In this document: in pieces, positions 25,360-32,717 of the stretch
Position numbering within the stretch: position 1 is the first letter of the stretch
How the letters are laid out: every line of letters starts with the position of its first letter
Source of the DNA: Azophilus sp964638775
Lineage (GTDB): Bacteria; Pseudomonadota; Gammaproteobacteria; Pseudomonadales; Azotimanducaceae
Direction of reading: 5' to 3'
Length of the DNA: 43,140 bases
Assembly: GCA_964638775.1 (NCBI GenBank)
Contig: CAZWZH010000240.1
Span: 1 to 43,140, forward strand
Notes under the pieces: generated by a model
What the model saw: the letters and a program-made list of their open reading frames with translations, nothing else
Database searches by the model: none
Told to the model about the DNA's origin: nothing
Position numbers and translations under genes: made by a program

Positions 25360-26229
25360 ATGAAGTTCTGGCAATTCCTGAGGTTCGCGCCACCAGAGAT
25401 GCTCCCGCGGCTGGCTCAGGTGGCTGAAGACGCGGGCTTCCACGGCGTCATGCTGGTCGACCACATGTTCGTTCCCGAGCAACTCGACACCACGGGCACG
25501 CTCTACAGCACCCGGGAGGACGGCAAACCGTTCTGGGGGGATGAGGACCCCTGGCCGGACCCCTGGGCAGCGATCGGCGCCATGGCGGCGGTCACTACGC
25601 GCCTGAAGTTCTCCACCTGCATCTACATCCTGCCGCTGCGCAACCCGTTCGACGTGGCCAAATCCATGGCCACCCTGTCGGTAGTGTCCGGCAACCGGGT
25701 GGCGCTGGGGTGCGGCGCCGGCTGGATGAAGGAAGAGTACGCCGCCATGGGCATCGACTTCGCCACCCGCGGCCGGCGCTACACCGAGATGCTCGAGGTC
25801 ATGCAACTGCTATGGCGCAGGGAGATGGTGGAATATCACGGCGAGATATTCGACTTTCCCCGGCTGCGAATGTCGCCCGCGCCCGCGGCCGAGATCCCCA
25901 TCTACCTGGGCGGCAACGCCCGCGTCGCCAAAAGGCGTGCCGCCCAGTACGCCAACGGCTGGATTACCCATGTGTTCCGCCGCCCGGAGATCGCCGGAAT
26001 GGTTGCCGAGATGCACGGCATGCTCGCTGCCGAAGGCCGAGGCGGGGAGCCTTTCGAGATCATCGTCCCGGCAGGCAGCAGCATGGATGCCTACAGGCAG
26101 TTCAGGGACGAGGGCGTGACCGCCATTGTCAACCTGCCGACCCTCGACGAGGTCGGGCCGAGGGCCAGCCTGGACGACATGACGCGCTACATCGAGAACT
26201 ACGCCAATACGTTTATCGGCAGGATATGA
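25360..26229 (+). CDS. LLM-class (luciferase-like) flavin/F420 oxidoreductase
   Basis: A 289-residue TIM-barrel protein behind AAGGAGA, 6 bases before the ATG. Family features are MKFWQFLRFAPPE, VDHMF in place of the SDH strand, LKFSTCIYILPLRNPFDVAKSMATL, NRVALGCGAGWMKEEY and IPIYLGGNARVA. The VALGCGAGWMKEEYAAMGIDF block is typical of members annotated as F420-dependent; FMN use cannot be excluded. It ends the PhyH-SDR-LLM operon. Confidence 0.9.
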   Translation: MKFWQFLRFAPPEMLPRLAQVAEDAGFHGVMLVDHMFVPEQLDTTGTLYSTREDGKPFWGDEDPWPDPWAAIGAMAAVTTRLKFSTCIYILPLRNPFDVAKSMATLSVVSGNRVALGCGAGWMKEEYAAMGIDFATRGRRYTEMLEVMQLLWRREMVEYHGEIFDFPRLRMSPAPAAEIPIYLGGNARVAKRRAAQYANGWITHVFRRPEIAGMVAEMHGMLAAEGRGGEPFEIIVPAGSSMDAYRQFRDEGVTAIVNLPTLDEVGPRASLDDMTRYIENYANTFIGRI

Positions 26230-26266
26230 ACCGCACACATCACTTGCCCGCCCATACCTCAAAGAG

Positions 26267-26285
26267 TAGACTCGCTGTCTAGTTT
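26267..26285. promoter_or_regulatory. Inverted repeat upstream of the quinohemoprotein gene
   Basis: TAGAC, a 5-bp spacer and GTCTA form a perfect inverted repeat at 26267-26281, and GTCTAGTTT (26277-26285) is the same half-site as in the large palindrome at 32646-32687. It lies 28 bases before the proposed ATG of the PQQ dehydrogenase. A single TetR-family protein, the one encoded at 28321, could control both promoters. This is inferred from the shared motif. Confidence 0.45.
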
Positions 26286-26312
26286 GCACACCCCAAGCTC
26301 GGCGAGACTACG

Positions 26313-28253
26313 ATGCACTCACTTGTCAATCTGAATTCAATGTCGTTCCGTTGCGTCGTGGCACTGGGTGTGCTTCTACTTGCAAACTCCGCTGCTGCCC
26401 AGACTTCCGACTACCGGGGAGTCATGGAATTCCAGGAGTACTGCGCCTCGTGTCATGAAACACCAGCACCCGGTACGAGGGTTCCCACACGCGCAGAACT
26501 GAAAGCAATGCCGCCGGCAATGATATTCGAGTCCATGACGGTTGGCACGATGAAGCCGAACGCCCAAGAGCTCAGTGAGGAGCAGATGCGCAGAATTGCC
26601 GAGTGGTTGAGCGGACGGCCACTGGTCGACATCGACCGCTCCGCGGACGCCATGGCCAATGCATGCCCCGACGGCGCGAAGCTGGGCAATCCACTTGTCG
26701 GTGGACGCTGGCTCGGATGGAGCCCCGACTCGACCACGAATGGCCGATACCAGGCTGCCGGCGCTGCGGGCCTCGATGCAGCAGCAGTGCCGAAACTGAA
26801 ATTGAAGTGGGCTTTCGGCCTGCCTGGAGCTGCATCGCTGCGAAGCCAGCCTGTGGTGGGCGGTGGATGGCTGTGGGTAGGGAGCGACAACGGCATGGTC
26901 TATGCGCTCGATGCGGATACGGGTTGTGTGCATTGGTCATTCGAGGCTCAGCGACCGGTGATCAGCACGGTCAGTATCGGCCCCATACCGGATACCCCGG
27001 GGCGATTTGCGGCGTATTTCGGTGATTTCGGCGCCAACGTCTATGCCCTTGATGCGGAGACTGGGGAGCAGCTTTGGGTCACACAGGTTGACCCACATCA
27101 TGCGGCGGCGGTCAGCGGTTCCGTTGTTCTGGACCCGGCGGGTGAGCGCGTCGTTGTTCCCGTCGGCTCGTGGGAGGAGCCAATGGGTGTTTCCGCGAAC
27201 TACGAGTGCTGTACGTCTCGCGGTGCCGTTGCTGTCCTTGATGCAAAAACCGGCAATCGGATCTGGAAAACCTATACGCTGGAAGAAGAGGCGAAGCCGT
27301 TGTGGAAGAACAGCGCCGGCGTCCAGAAGTTTGGTCCCTCCGGTGCGGCGATCTGGAGTACACCGACCATCGATCCTCAACGGAATGCCGTTTATGCGGG
27401 TACTTCCAATGCCTACGTTCCGATACCGGATGGCGGTGCCAGTGACGCCATTTTCGCTTTCGATCTGGGCACGGGAAAAGTGCTCTGGTCGCAGCAGCTT
27501 CTTGAAGACGACGCCAATGACTTCGGTTGCGGAGAAACGCCGGAAGAATACCAGAGGAACTGTCCTGGCAAGCAACAGGGGCCCAACGATGACATCGGGG
27601 CGTCACCGATTCTCCACACGCTGGAAGGTGGGCGGCAGGTCCTGATAGCGTCACAGGAAAGCCGAACCACCACTGTGCTCGACCCAGATCGCGATGGCGC
27701 CATCATCTGGCAAGGCATTCCCTCGGACCGCAAGACGGCGACGGGCGGAAATCTGGGCCCGGCGCACGACGGCGAGCATCTCTACGTACCCCTTGGTTTT
27801 GAGAGCCGGCACGAGTTCGAAAGTGCTGAGACCCTGGATTCCGAAGGTGGGCTGGTTGCACTGGACCCTGCCTCCGGACGCCGCGCGTGGACGACAATCG
27901 TTCCCAAGCCCACAGACTGCGAGGATCCGACGTCGCGCTATTGCACCTCTGCAATTCAGGCTGCCGTTACCGCAATCCCCGGGGTAGTGTTTGCAGGCTC
28001 AGTGAACGGGACAATGCATGCGTTCTCGAGCGCCGATGGCGCTCTGCTGTGGTCCTACTCGAGCAATCGCCCTTTCGAAACCATTAACGGAGTAGAGGCT
28101 CACGGGGGCGCACTCGGCGGACCCGGCCCCACGGTCGTTGACGGAACGGTCTATTGGGGTTCCGGTTATGCGATTCTGGGCACTACTCCCGGAAACGCGT
28201 TGCTCGCCTTCGAGGTCGAGTCCGATCCCGCTGCCTCGCGGCCGGGCGAGTGA
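26313..28253 (+). CDS. PQQ- and cytochrome c-dependent alcohol dehydrogenase, PVA-dehydrogenase-like
   Basis: A 646-residue secreted quinohemoprotein. The signal peptide is VVALGVLLLANSAAAQ. Heme c is attached at C44-A-S-C47-H48, with a likely Met ligand in GTMKPNA. The PQQ beta-propeller has repeated GMVYALDADTGCVHWSFE-like blades, a vicinal Cys pair in NYECCTSRG, and the blocks GPSGAAIWSTPTID and SDAIFAFDLGTGKVLWSQQ. These match polyvinyl-alcohol dehydrogenase (cytochrome type, EC 1.1.2.6) better than methanol or ethanol dehydrogenases. It should oxidise secondary or polymeric alcohols in the periplasm and pass electrons to cytochrome c. It lies upstream of the TetR/LDI operon and shares an operator half-site with the TonB promoter. 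Confidence 0.88.
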   Translation: MHSLVNLNSMSFRCVVALGVLLLANSAAAQTSDYRGVMEFQEYCASCHETPAPGTRVPTRAELKAMPPAMIFESMTVGTMKPNAQELSEEQMRRIAEWLSGRPLVDIDRSADAMANACPDGAKLGNPLVGGRWLGWSPDSTTNGRYQAAGAAGLDAAAVPKLKLKWAFGLPGAASLRSQPVVGGGWLWVGSDNGMVYALDADTGCVHWSFEAQRPVISTVSIGPIPDTPGRFAAYFGDFGANVYALDAETGEQLWVTQVDPHHAAAVSGSVVLDPAGERVVVPVGSWEEPMGVSANYECCTSRGAVAVLDAKTGNRIWKTYTLEEEAKPLWKNSAGVQKFGPSGAAIWSTPTIDPQRNAVYAGTSNAYVPIPDGGASDAIFAFDLGTGKVLWSQQLLEDDANDFGCGETPEEYQRNCPGKQQGPNDDIGASPILHTLEGGRQVLIASQESRTTTVLDPDRDGAIIWQGIPSDRKTATGGNLGPAHDGEHLYVPLGFESRHEFESAETLDSEGGLVALDPASGRRAWTTIVPKPTDCEDPTSRYCTSAIQAAVTAIPGVVFAGSVNGTMHAFSSADGALLWSYSSNRPFETINGVEAHGGALGGPGPTVVDGTVYWGSGYAILGTTPGNALLAFEVESDPAASRPGE

Positions 28254-28320
28254 CTAGCCGCAATCCCGGGCATTTTTGCGGTTGGGATCCGTTGCATTGA
28301 ACCGATGCACCGCCGGAATA

Positions 28321-28980
28321 ATGAGACCGCAAATCAAACCGCTCAAACTCGCAGGCATGAAAAGACAACCGGCTCAGGCTCGAGGGATCGATCGAGTCAA
28401 CGACATTCTGGACGCCTGCGAGACTCTCCTTGGTGAAAAGAGATACGAGGAAATCAGCATCGATGCCATCATCGAAACGGCAGGTGTTGCGAGAGGGACG
28501 CTGTACCATTTCTTCGAAAACAGACGATCTGTATTTCTGGCGGTGATGCACCGGGCTCTGGTGGAAATCGACGAACAGACCAATCCCGAACCTGGTGAAG
28601 ACAAACTTGAATTTGTCGATTACGTGGCCAGGGTTGAGCGCCGGCTTGAAAAAGTGTGGAAAAGGCACGATCAAATCGTGGAATTTTATGAAGCCAACAA
28701 ATATAGCCCTGATTTCGACGAGCGAAGGCAGCAACAGCATTTGCGTTCGGTCGAGACAATGGCAGATGAACTGCGGTCTCGCCATCCGGAAATCGGCCTG
28801 ACCAGGGCACAGAACATCAGTCGGACCTTGTTGCTGGCGATTTCCACGGGGCTCGATGCGGTCAGTTTATCGCAACCCAATAGAGCAGCCGGGTTCAGGT
28901 ATGAATGGCAGCAAATGATAATGGCCTACATCGACAGTCTGGAATTGTCGAAACAGACCCACGGTAGCAGGGAGGTGTGA
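28321..28980 (+). CDS. TetR/AcrR-family transcriptional regulator
   Basis: A 219-residue protein with the family helix-turn-helix at about 46-66 (ISIDAIIETAGVARGTLYHFFENRRSV). The C-terminal ligand-binding part is unremarkable. ATG 28321 has GGA five bases upstream; ATG 28357 is an alternative. It is the first gene of the operon with the LDI-like enzyme (1-base gap), so it probably senses a pathway compound. Its likely targets are the palindrome at 32646-32687 before the TonB receptor and the related half-site at 26277-26285. Autoregulation is not obvious, because no full palindrome is seen just upstream of this gene. Confidence 0.9.
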   Translation: MRPQIKPLKLAGMKRQPAQARGIDRVNDILDACETLLGEKRYEEISIDAIIETAGVARGTLYHFFENRRSVFLAVMHRALVEIDEQTNPEPGEDKLEFVDYVARVERRLEKVWKRHDQIVEFYEANKYSPDFDERRQQQHLRSVETMADELRSRHPEIGLTRAQNISRTLLLAISTGLDAVSLSQPNRAAGFRYEWQQMIMAYIDSLELSKQTHGSREV

Positions 28981-28981
28981 T

Positions 28982-30631
28982 ATGCCGTTGCGATTTCGCT
29001 TCATCGCCTTATGGGTAGGCGCCATGTCAGTCGCCGTTCCCGTTGCTGGGCTTGCCGACGGACCGGTCGCGGCGGACTATCCGGCGCTCTCGACCAAACA
29101 GATGGGCCATGTTCGCCACATGATCAACCTGGCGAACCAGCTCGATGGCGATTTTTCCCTGATGGGTCAGATGGATCCCGTCTACCACATGAGCTTCCAC
29201 GCCTACCAGTTTCAGTTCGCATTCGCACACTACGCGCTGGCATCGGCTCACTACCACTACACCCCTGCCCACCGCGATCTCTATCGGGAAGCGTCGGCCA
29301 GGTTGATCAAGAGGATGATCTACAAGGACGTGTGGGATTACTGGGCGCACCTCAGCAAGTACGACACTACGGGAAGAACCGAGGCGGGCGGCGAGAACGT
29401 GATGCGCACCGAGGATGACTGGTACGGTTGGATCGATCCAATCATCAGGAAGAACATCATGTACAGCGGCCACCTGCTGCAAATGGTGGGTCTGCACGCG
29501 ACACTGTTCGACGATCACCGCTACGATGAACCAGGCTCTCTCACATTTCGCTATGCCCCGACGGAATTCGGCCAGGACCCCATCGAGATGCAATACGATC
29601 ACGACCGGCTGGCGAAGGTGATCTACCAACAATTCGTGGAGGATCGTTTCCGCGGAATCGAGTGTGAGCGTAACGCCGTCTACGCCGAGTGCAACCAGCA
29701 TCCGATTCTCGGCCTCATGTCTTACGACCTGAAACGCGGCACGAGGTTCTCGACCGAGGTCCAACGGGAGTTCAAAAAGGTGATGGTGAAGCGGAACTAC
29801 ATTGACCCGGAAACCAACACCACGATGTATTTTCTTAAAGTCCGGGAAGATCAGGTCATTCCGGCGACCTATGCGTGGGCCGATGGCTGGAACGGCCATG
29901 CCCAGCATGTGTGGGACAAGCAGTTCATCGAGAGCATCTACCCGGATCAGCAAAAGCGCTACATACCGTCGATGTTGAAGGGGGCTCCCGGAGAGGACAT
30001 GGGTTATACCGTGTCCTTCGACTTTGGCTGGTTCGCTCTGCTTGCCTCCGAGGTTGGCGATAGCGAAACGGTTCAGACAATGACCGACTATGCGGATGCG
30101 CACTTCAATCCAACCTGGATGGATGGGGGCTTGCTGTATCCGGCCACCCCGGACTACCTTTGGAACTTCACGCGGGACGAAAAAGGGTTCATCCGAAATG
30201 TCGGGCCGGTGACGGGAAACGTACTGATCGGGTTTGCACGCATCAATCCGGCAGACGGGCTCTGGCAGATCTACAATGAGCCCTTTGACAACTCGCATTT
30301 CGCCAACCCGCACATCACCGATGTCGAGTACCTTGAGGCCAGTGTCACGCGGGCGGTCTACGACGCGAGCAAGGACGCACTGATCGTAACCCTCGCGCCA
30401 GGGCCCGTGAAAAGCGAGGCCACGTCTTTCACGGTCCGCCAACTCGATCCAGAGACGAGCTATGCGCTGTTCAAGGACGGCAAGCCTCTGGGCGAAATCA
30501 GCGGCAACAGAGGATCCACGCCGCCCCGCACCGAGTGGCGGTCAGACGGTTCGCTGCGAATCACCACCGGACTGGATGAACCGCACTCTTTCGTGTTGCA
30601 GGCAACATCGGCCAACCTGGCTGCTCGCTAG
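28982..30631 (+). CDS. Linalool dehydratase-isomerase (LDI)-like periplasmic enzyme
   Basis: A 549-residue protein behind GGGAGGTGTGAT. A Sec signal peptide (about 1-26, ending AGLADG) predicts periplasmic location. The core aligns with Castellaniella LDI: NIMYSGHL with His164 at the catalytic His129 position, GIECER with Cys228 and AECNQHP with Cys237 at the positions of Cys171 and Cys180, with the same nine-residue spacing, then YIDPETNTTMYFLKV and an aromatic-rich YAWADGWNGHAQHVWDK. An acidic LDGDF at 54-58 could supply the catalytic Asp. Differences are an extra 22 residues between His164 and Cys228 and a beta-rich C-terminal extension of about 130 residues not found in LDI. Known chemistry is reversible linalool/geraniol isomerisation and linalool dehydration to myrcene; the substrate here may differ. 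Confidence 0.75.
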   Translation: MPLRFRFIALWVGAMSVAVPVAGLADGPVAADYPALSTKQMGHVRHMINLANQLDGDFSLMGQMDPVYHMSFHAYQFQFAFAHYALASAHYHYTPAHRDLYREASARLIKRMIYKDVWDYWAHLSKYDTTGRTEAGGENVMRTEDDWYGWIDPIIRKNIMYSGHLLQMVGLHATLFDDHRYDEPGSLTFRYAPTEFGQDPIEMQYDHDRLAKVIYQQFVEDRFRGIECERNAVYAECNQHPILGLMSYDLKRGTRFSTEVQREFKKVMVKRNYIDPETNTTMYFLKVREDQVIPATYAWADGWNGHAQHVWDKQFIESIYPDQQKRYIPSMLKGAPGEDMGYTVSFDFGWFALLASEVGDSETVQTMTDYADAHFNPTWMDGGLLYPATPDYLWNFTRDEKGFIRNVGPVTGNVLIGFARINPADGLWQIYNEPFDNSHFANPHITDVEYLEASVTRAVYDASKDALIVTLAPGPVKSEATSFTVRQLDPETSYALFKDGKPLGEISGNRGSTPPRTEWRSDGSLRITTGLDEPHSFVLQATSANLAAR

Positions 30632-30663
30632 AACAGAAACCGAACGGGGAGGTCGAGCGGAAC

Positions 30664-31524
30664 GTGCGCAAAGTCCTGCGAAGCCTGTTTGCAATTGCAA
30701 TCGTATTGACTGCAGCGGCCTGCGCAGAGGGTGGCACAGGCGAGGCTTCCGCCGCGGAGGTCACGCACGAACAGGTTCGACAATACCTCCTCGAGCACCC
30801 GGAACTCGTTCTCGACGACCCGGAAATCGGGAACGCGATCGAGCGGGCCCGTTCGGAGCGCGAGCGCAGGCGTGCCGCTTCCCAGCGCAGGTTCGTTCTC
30901 GAAGAACGGGCCGATCTCCTGACTTCTCCTCTGACGCCCCATTCCGGCGATGCGGGCTCGGCGGTGACGTTCATCGAGTTCTACGACTATCAATGCTCCC
31001 CCTGCAAAGCCAACTATCCGGAGCTTGAGCAGGTGCGGGCAACGGAGGCGAACGTGCGCTTCCTCTATGGCCAGCTTCCGATCTACGGCAGCCACTCGAT
31101 CATGGCCGCGCGGGCGGCCATCGCTGCCCACCGGCAGGGTCTCTTCGACGCCTATCACGCCGCCCTGATGACGGCGAACACGCGCCTGAACATGGATTCG
31201 CTCTACGCCACGGCAATCAACGTCGGGCTCGACGTCGAGAAGCTGCGGGCCGATATGCGCGATCCCCGGGTCCTTCGCTACCTGGAGGAGGTCCGGCTGC
31301 TCGCGGAGTCGCTCGGTGTGACGGGCACTCCGGCATTCATCATCGGAGATGCAATGCTGAGTGGCGGAGCGACAGCGGACGAACTCAAAGCCGAACTCGA
31401 CCGCCAGCGCGCTCGGAGTGACGATGCGGCCGGTCTAGTGCGCCTTCCAACTGATAATTCGGGACCATTGGCCGCGGGCACGTTCCTGGCAAGGCGCGGC
31501 CCACCTGGTGAGGAAATGACATAG
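30664..31524 (+). CDS. DsbA-like thioredoxin-fold protein, probable lipoprotein
   Basis: A 286-residue protein starting at GTG with GGGAGG 11 bases upstream. An N-terminal hydrophobic segment ends in LTAAAC20, a plausible though weak lipobox. Residues about 38-87 are a charged helical N-extension as in Com1/ScsC-like DsbA relatives. The thioredoxin active site is C111-S-P-C114 and the cis-Pro loop is TGTPAF at 220-225. It should act on protein thiols in the periplasm. Its position between the LDI-like and the alcohol dehydrogenase genes is unusual: LDI is known to depend on reduced active-site thiols, so this protein may keep the Cys228/Cys237 pair in the right redox state, or help form disulfides in the enzyme. 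Confidence 0.85.
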   Translation: MRKVLRSLFAIAIVLTAAACAEGGTGEASAAEVTHEQVRQYLLEHPELVLDDPEIGNAIERARSERERRRAASQRRFVLEERADLLTSPLTPHSGDAGSAVTFIEFYDYQCSPCKANYPELEQVRATEANVRFLYGQLPIYGSHSIMAARAAIAAHRQGLFDAYHAALMTANTRLNMDSLYATAINVGLDVEKLRADMRDPRVLRYLEEVRLLAESLGVTGTPAFIIGDAMLSGGATADELKAELDRQRARSDDAAGLVRLPTDNSGPLAAGTFLARRGPPGEEMT

Positions 31525-32622
31525 ATGAAGATTCAAGCTGCAGTCGTCAGGGAAAAGTCGGGGCCGTTCCAGATTGCCGAACTGGACCTCGCAGATCCAC
31601 GAGACGACGAGGTGCTGGTGCGAATCGCCGGCGTGGGGATATGCCACACGGACCTCGTCTGTCGCGACCAGTACTTTCCGGTGCCGTTGCCCTGCGTGTT
31701 CGGCCATGAGGGCAGCGGCATTGTCGAAGAAGTCGGCAGTCAGGTTACAGCATTCGGGAAAGGCGACCGCGTTGCGGTCTCCTACAAGACCTGCGGTAGC
31801 TGCGAGCCTTGCCTGCAGGGTGACATCGGCTATTGCCATGGGCTCTACGAGCATAATTTCCTCGGCACACGGCCCGATGGCAGCAGTGCAATGAGCGAGA
31901 ACGGTCAGACGGTGCACGGGCATTTCTTCGCGCAGAGTTCCTTCGCCTCGCACGCGCTGTGTCATACCTCCAACCTGGTCAAGGTCGATGCGGGCCTGCC
32001 GCTGGAGCTGCTCGGCCCGTTGGGCTGTGGCGTCCAGACGGGCGCCGGGGCCGTCATGAACGCGCTGAAGCCGCAGGCCGGAACCTCGATTGCGGTCTTC
32101 GGCACCGGCACTGTCGGTCTGAGTGCGGTGATGGCCGCGCGCGTAGTCGGATGTACGGCCATCATCGCCGTCGACCTCTCGGCGGACCGGCTCGCGGCAG
32201 CGGCCGAGTTGGGCGCCACGCACACGATCGATGCGAGCAACGACGACCCGGTGGTGCGGATTCAGGAGATTACGGGCTCCGGCGCGCACTACTCCCTGGA
32301 GTGCACCGGGGTGCCGGAAGTGGCGCGACAGGCCGTGGACAGTCTGACGCTGACCGGGGTTTGCGGTGTCATGGGCGTATCTCCGTTGGGAACGGAGTTC
32401 AAGCTGGACATGAACGCAGTGCTGTTCGGCCGCTCGGTACGCGGCATCATCGAAGGCGACAGTGTGCCGCAGGTCTTTTTGCCGCGCCTTATCAACCTCT
32501 ATCGGCAAGGCCGGTTTCCGTTCGACAAGTTGATCCGCACCTACCCTTTTTCGGAGATAAACCAGGCGGTTGAAGACATGGAGTCCGGCAAGGTGATCAA
32601 GCCGGTGCTGCTGATGAACTGA
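31525..32622 (+). CDS. Zinc NAD-dependent alcohol dehydrogenase, geraniol/benzyl-alcohol type
   Basis: A 365-residue MDR protein. Catalytic zinc ligands are Cys40 (GICHTD), His61-Glu62 (GHEG) and a later Cys in PLGCGVQTG. Four structural-zinc cysteines are Cys90, 93, 96 and 104. The NAD site is FGTGTVGLSA, with Asp in VDLSADR preferring NAD. The PLGCGVQTGAG and PLGTEFKLDMN blocks are typical of the aryl-alcohol and geraniol dehydrogenase branch (XylB, GeoA-like). The ATG starts directly at the stop of the DsbA-like gene. In the Castellaniella pathway the corresponding enzyme oxidises geraniol to geranial after LDI. No aldehyde dehydrogenase lies next to it in this window. Confidence 0.9.
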   Translation: MKIQAAVVREKSGPFQIAELDLADPRDDEVLVRIAGVGICHTDLVCRDQYFPVPLPCVFGHEGSGIVEEVGSQVTAFGKGDRVAVSYKTCGSCEPCLQGDIGYCHGLYEHNFLGTRPDGSSAMSENGQTVHGHFFAQSSFASHALCHTSNLVKVDAGLPLELLGPLGCGVQTGAGAVMNALKPQAGTSIAVFGTGTVGLSAVMAARVVGCTAIIAVDLSADRLAAAAELGATHTIDASNDDPVVRIQEITGSGAHYSLECTGVPEVARQAVDSLTLTGVCGVMGVSPLGTEFKLDMNAVLFGRSVRGIIEGDSVPQVFLPRLINLYRQGRFPFDKLIRTYPFSEINQAVEDMESGKVIKPVLLMN

Positions 32623-32645
32623 CATGCGGGAATACTGGACTATTT

Positions 32646-32687
32646 GTCTAGTTTAATCTATAAACTAGTTTAACCTATAAACTAGAC
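32646..32687. promoter_or_regulatory. Double palindromic operator at the TonB receptor promoter
   Basis: A 42-bp AT-rich element: outer arms GTCTAGTTTA (32646-32655) and TAAACTAGAC (32678-32687) are a perfect inverted repeat, and a perfect 12-bp palindrome TAAACTAGTTTA lies in the centre (32661-32672). Five-base linkers ATCTA and ACCTA separate them. It can be read as two overlapping 21-bp operators, 17 bp apart, each CTAGTTTA-N5-TAAACTAG. TATAAA inside the element is a possible -10, so bound regulator would block transcription. The candidate binder is the TetR protein at 28321. Confidence 0.75.
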
Positions 32688-32717
32688 CGACAATCCAGAA
32701 TTGGTCGAGGGGAAATC

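Noticed and set aside
28258..28281. CCGCAA...TTGCGG inverted repeat after the PQQ dehydrogenase as a terminator
   Set aside because: The stem is only six bases with a 12-base loop, and no T run follows the right arm.
28982..30631. Firm naming of the gene as ldi
   Set aside because: The insert before the Cys pair and the extra C-terminal domain mean the substrate may differ, so only LDI-like is justified.
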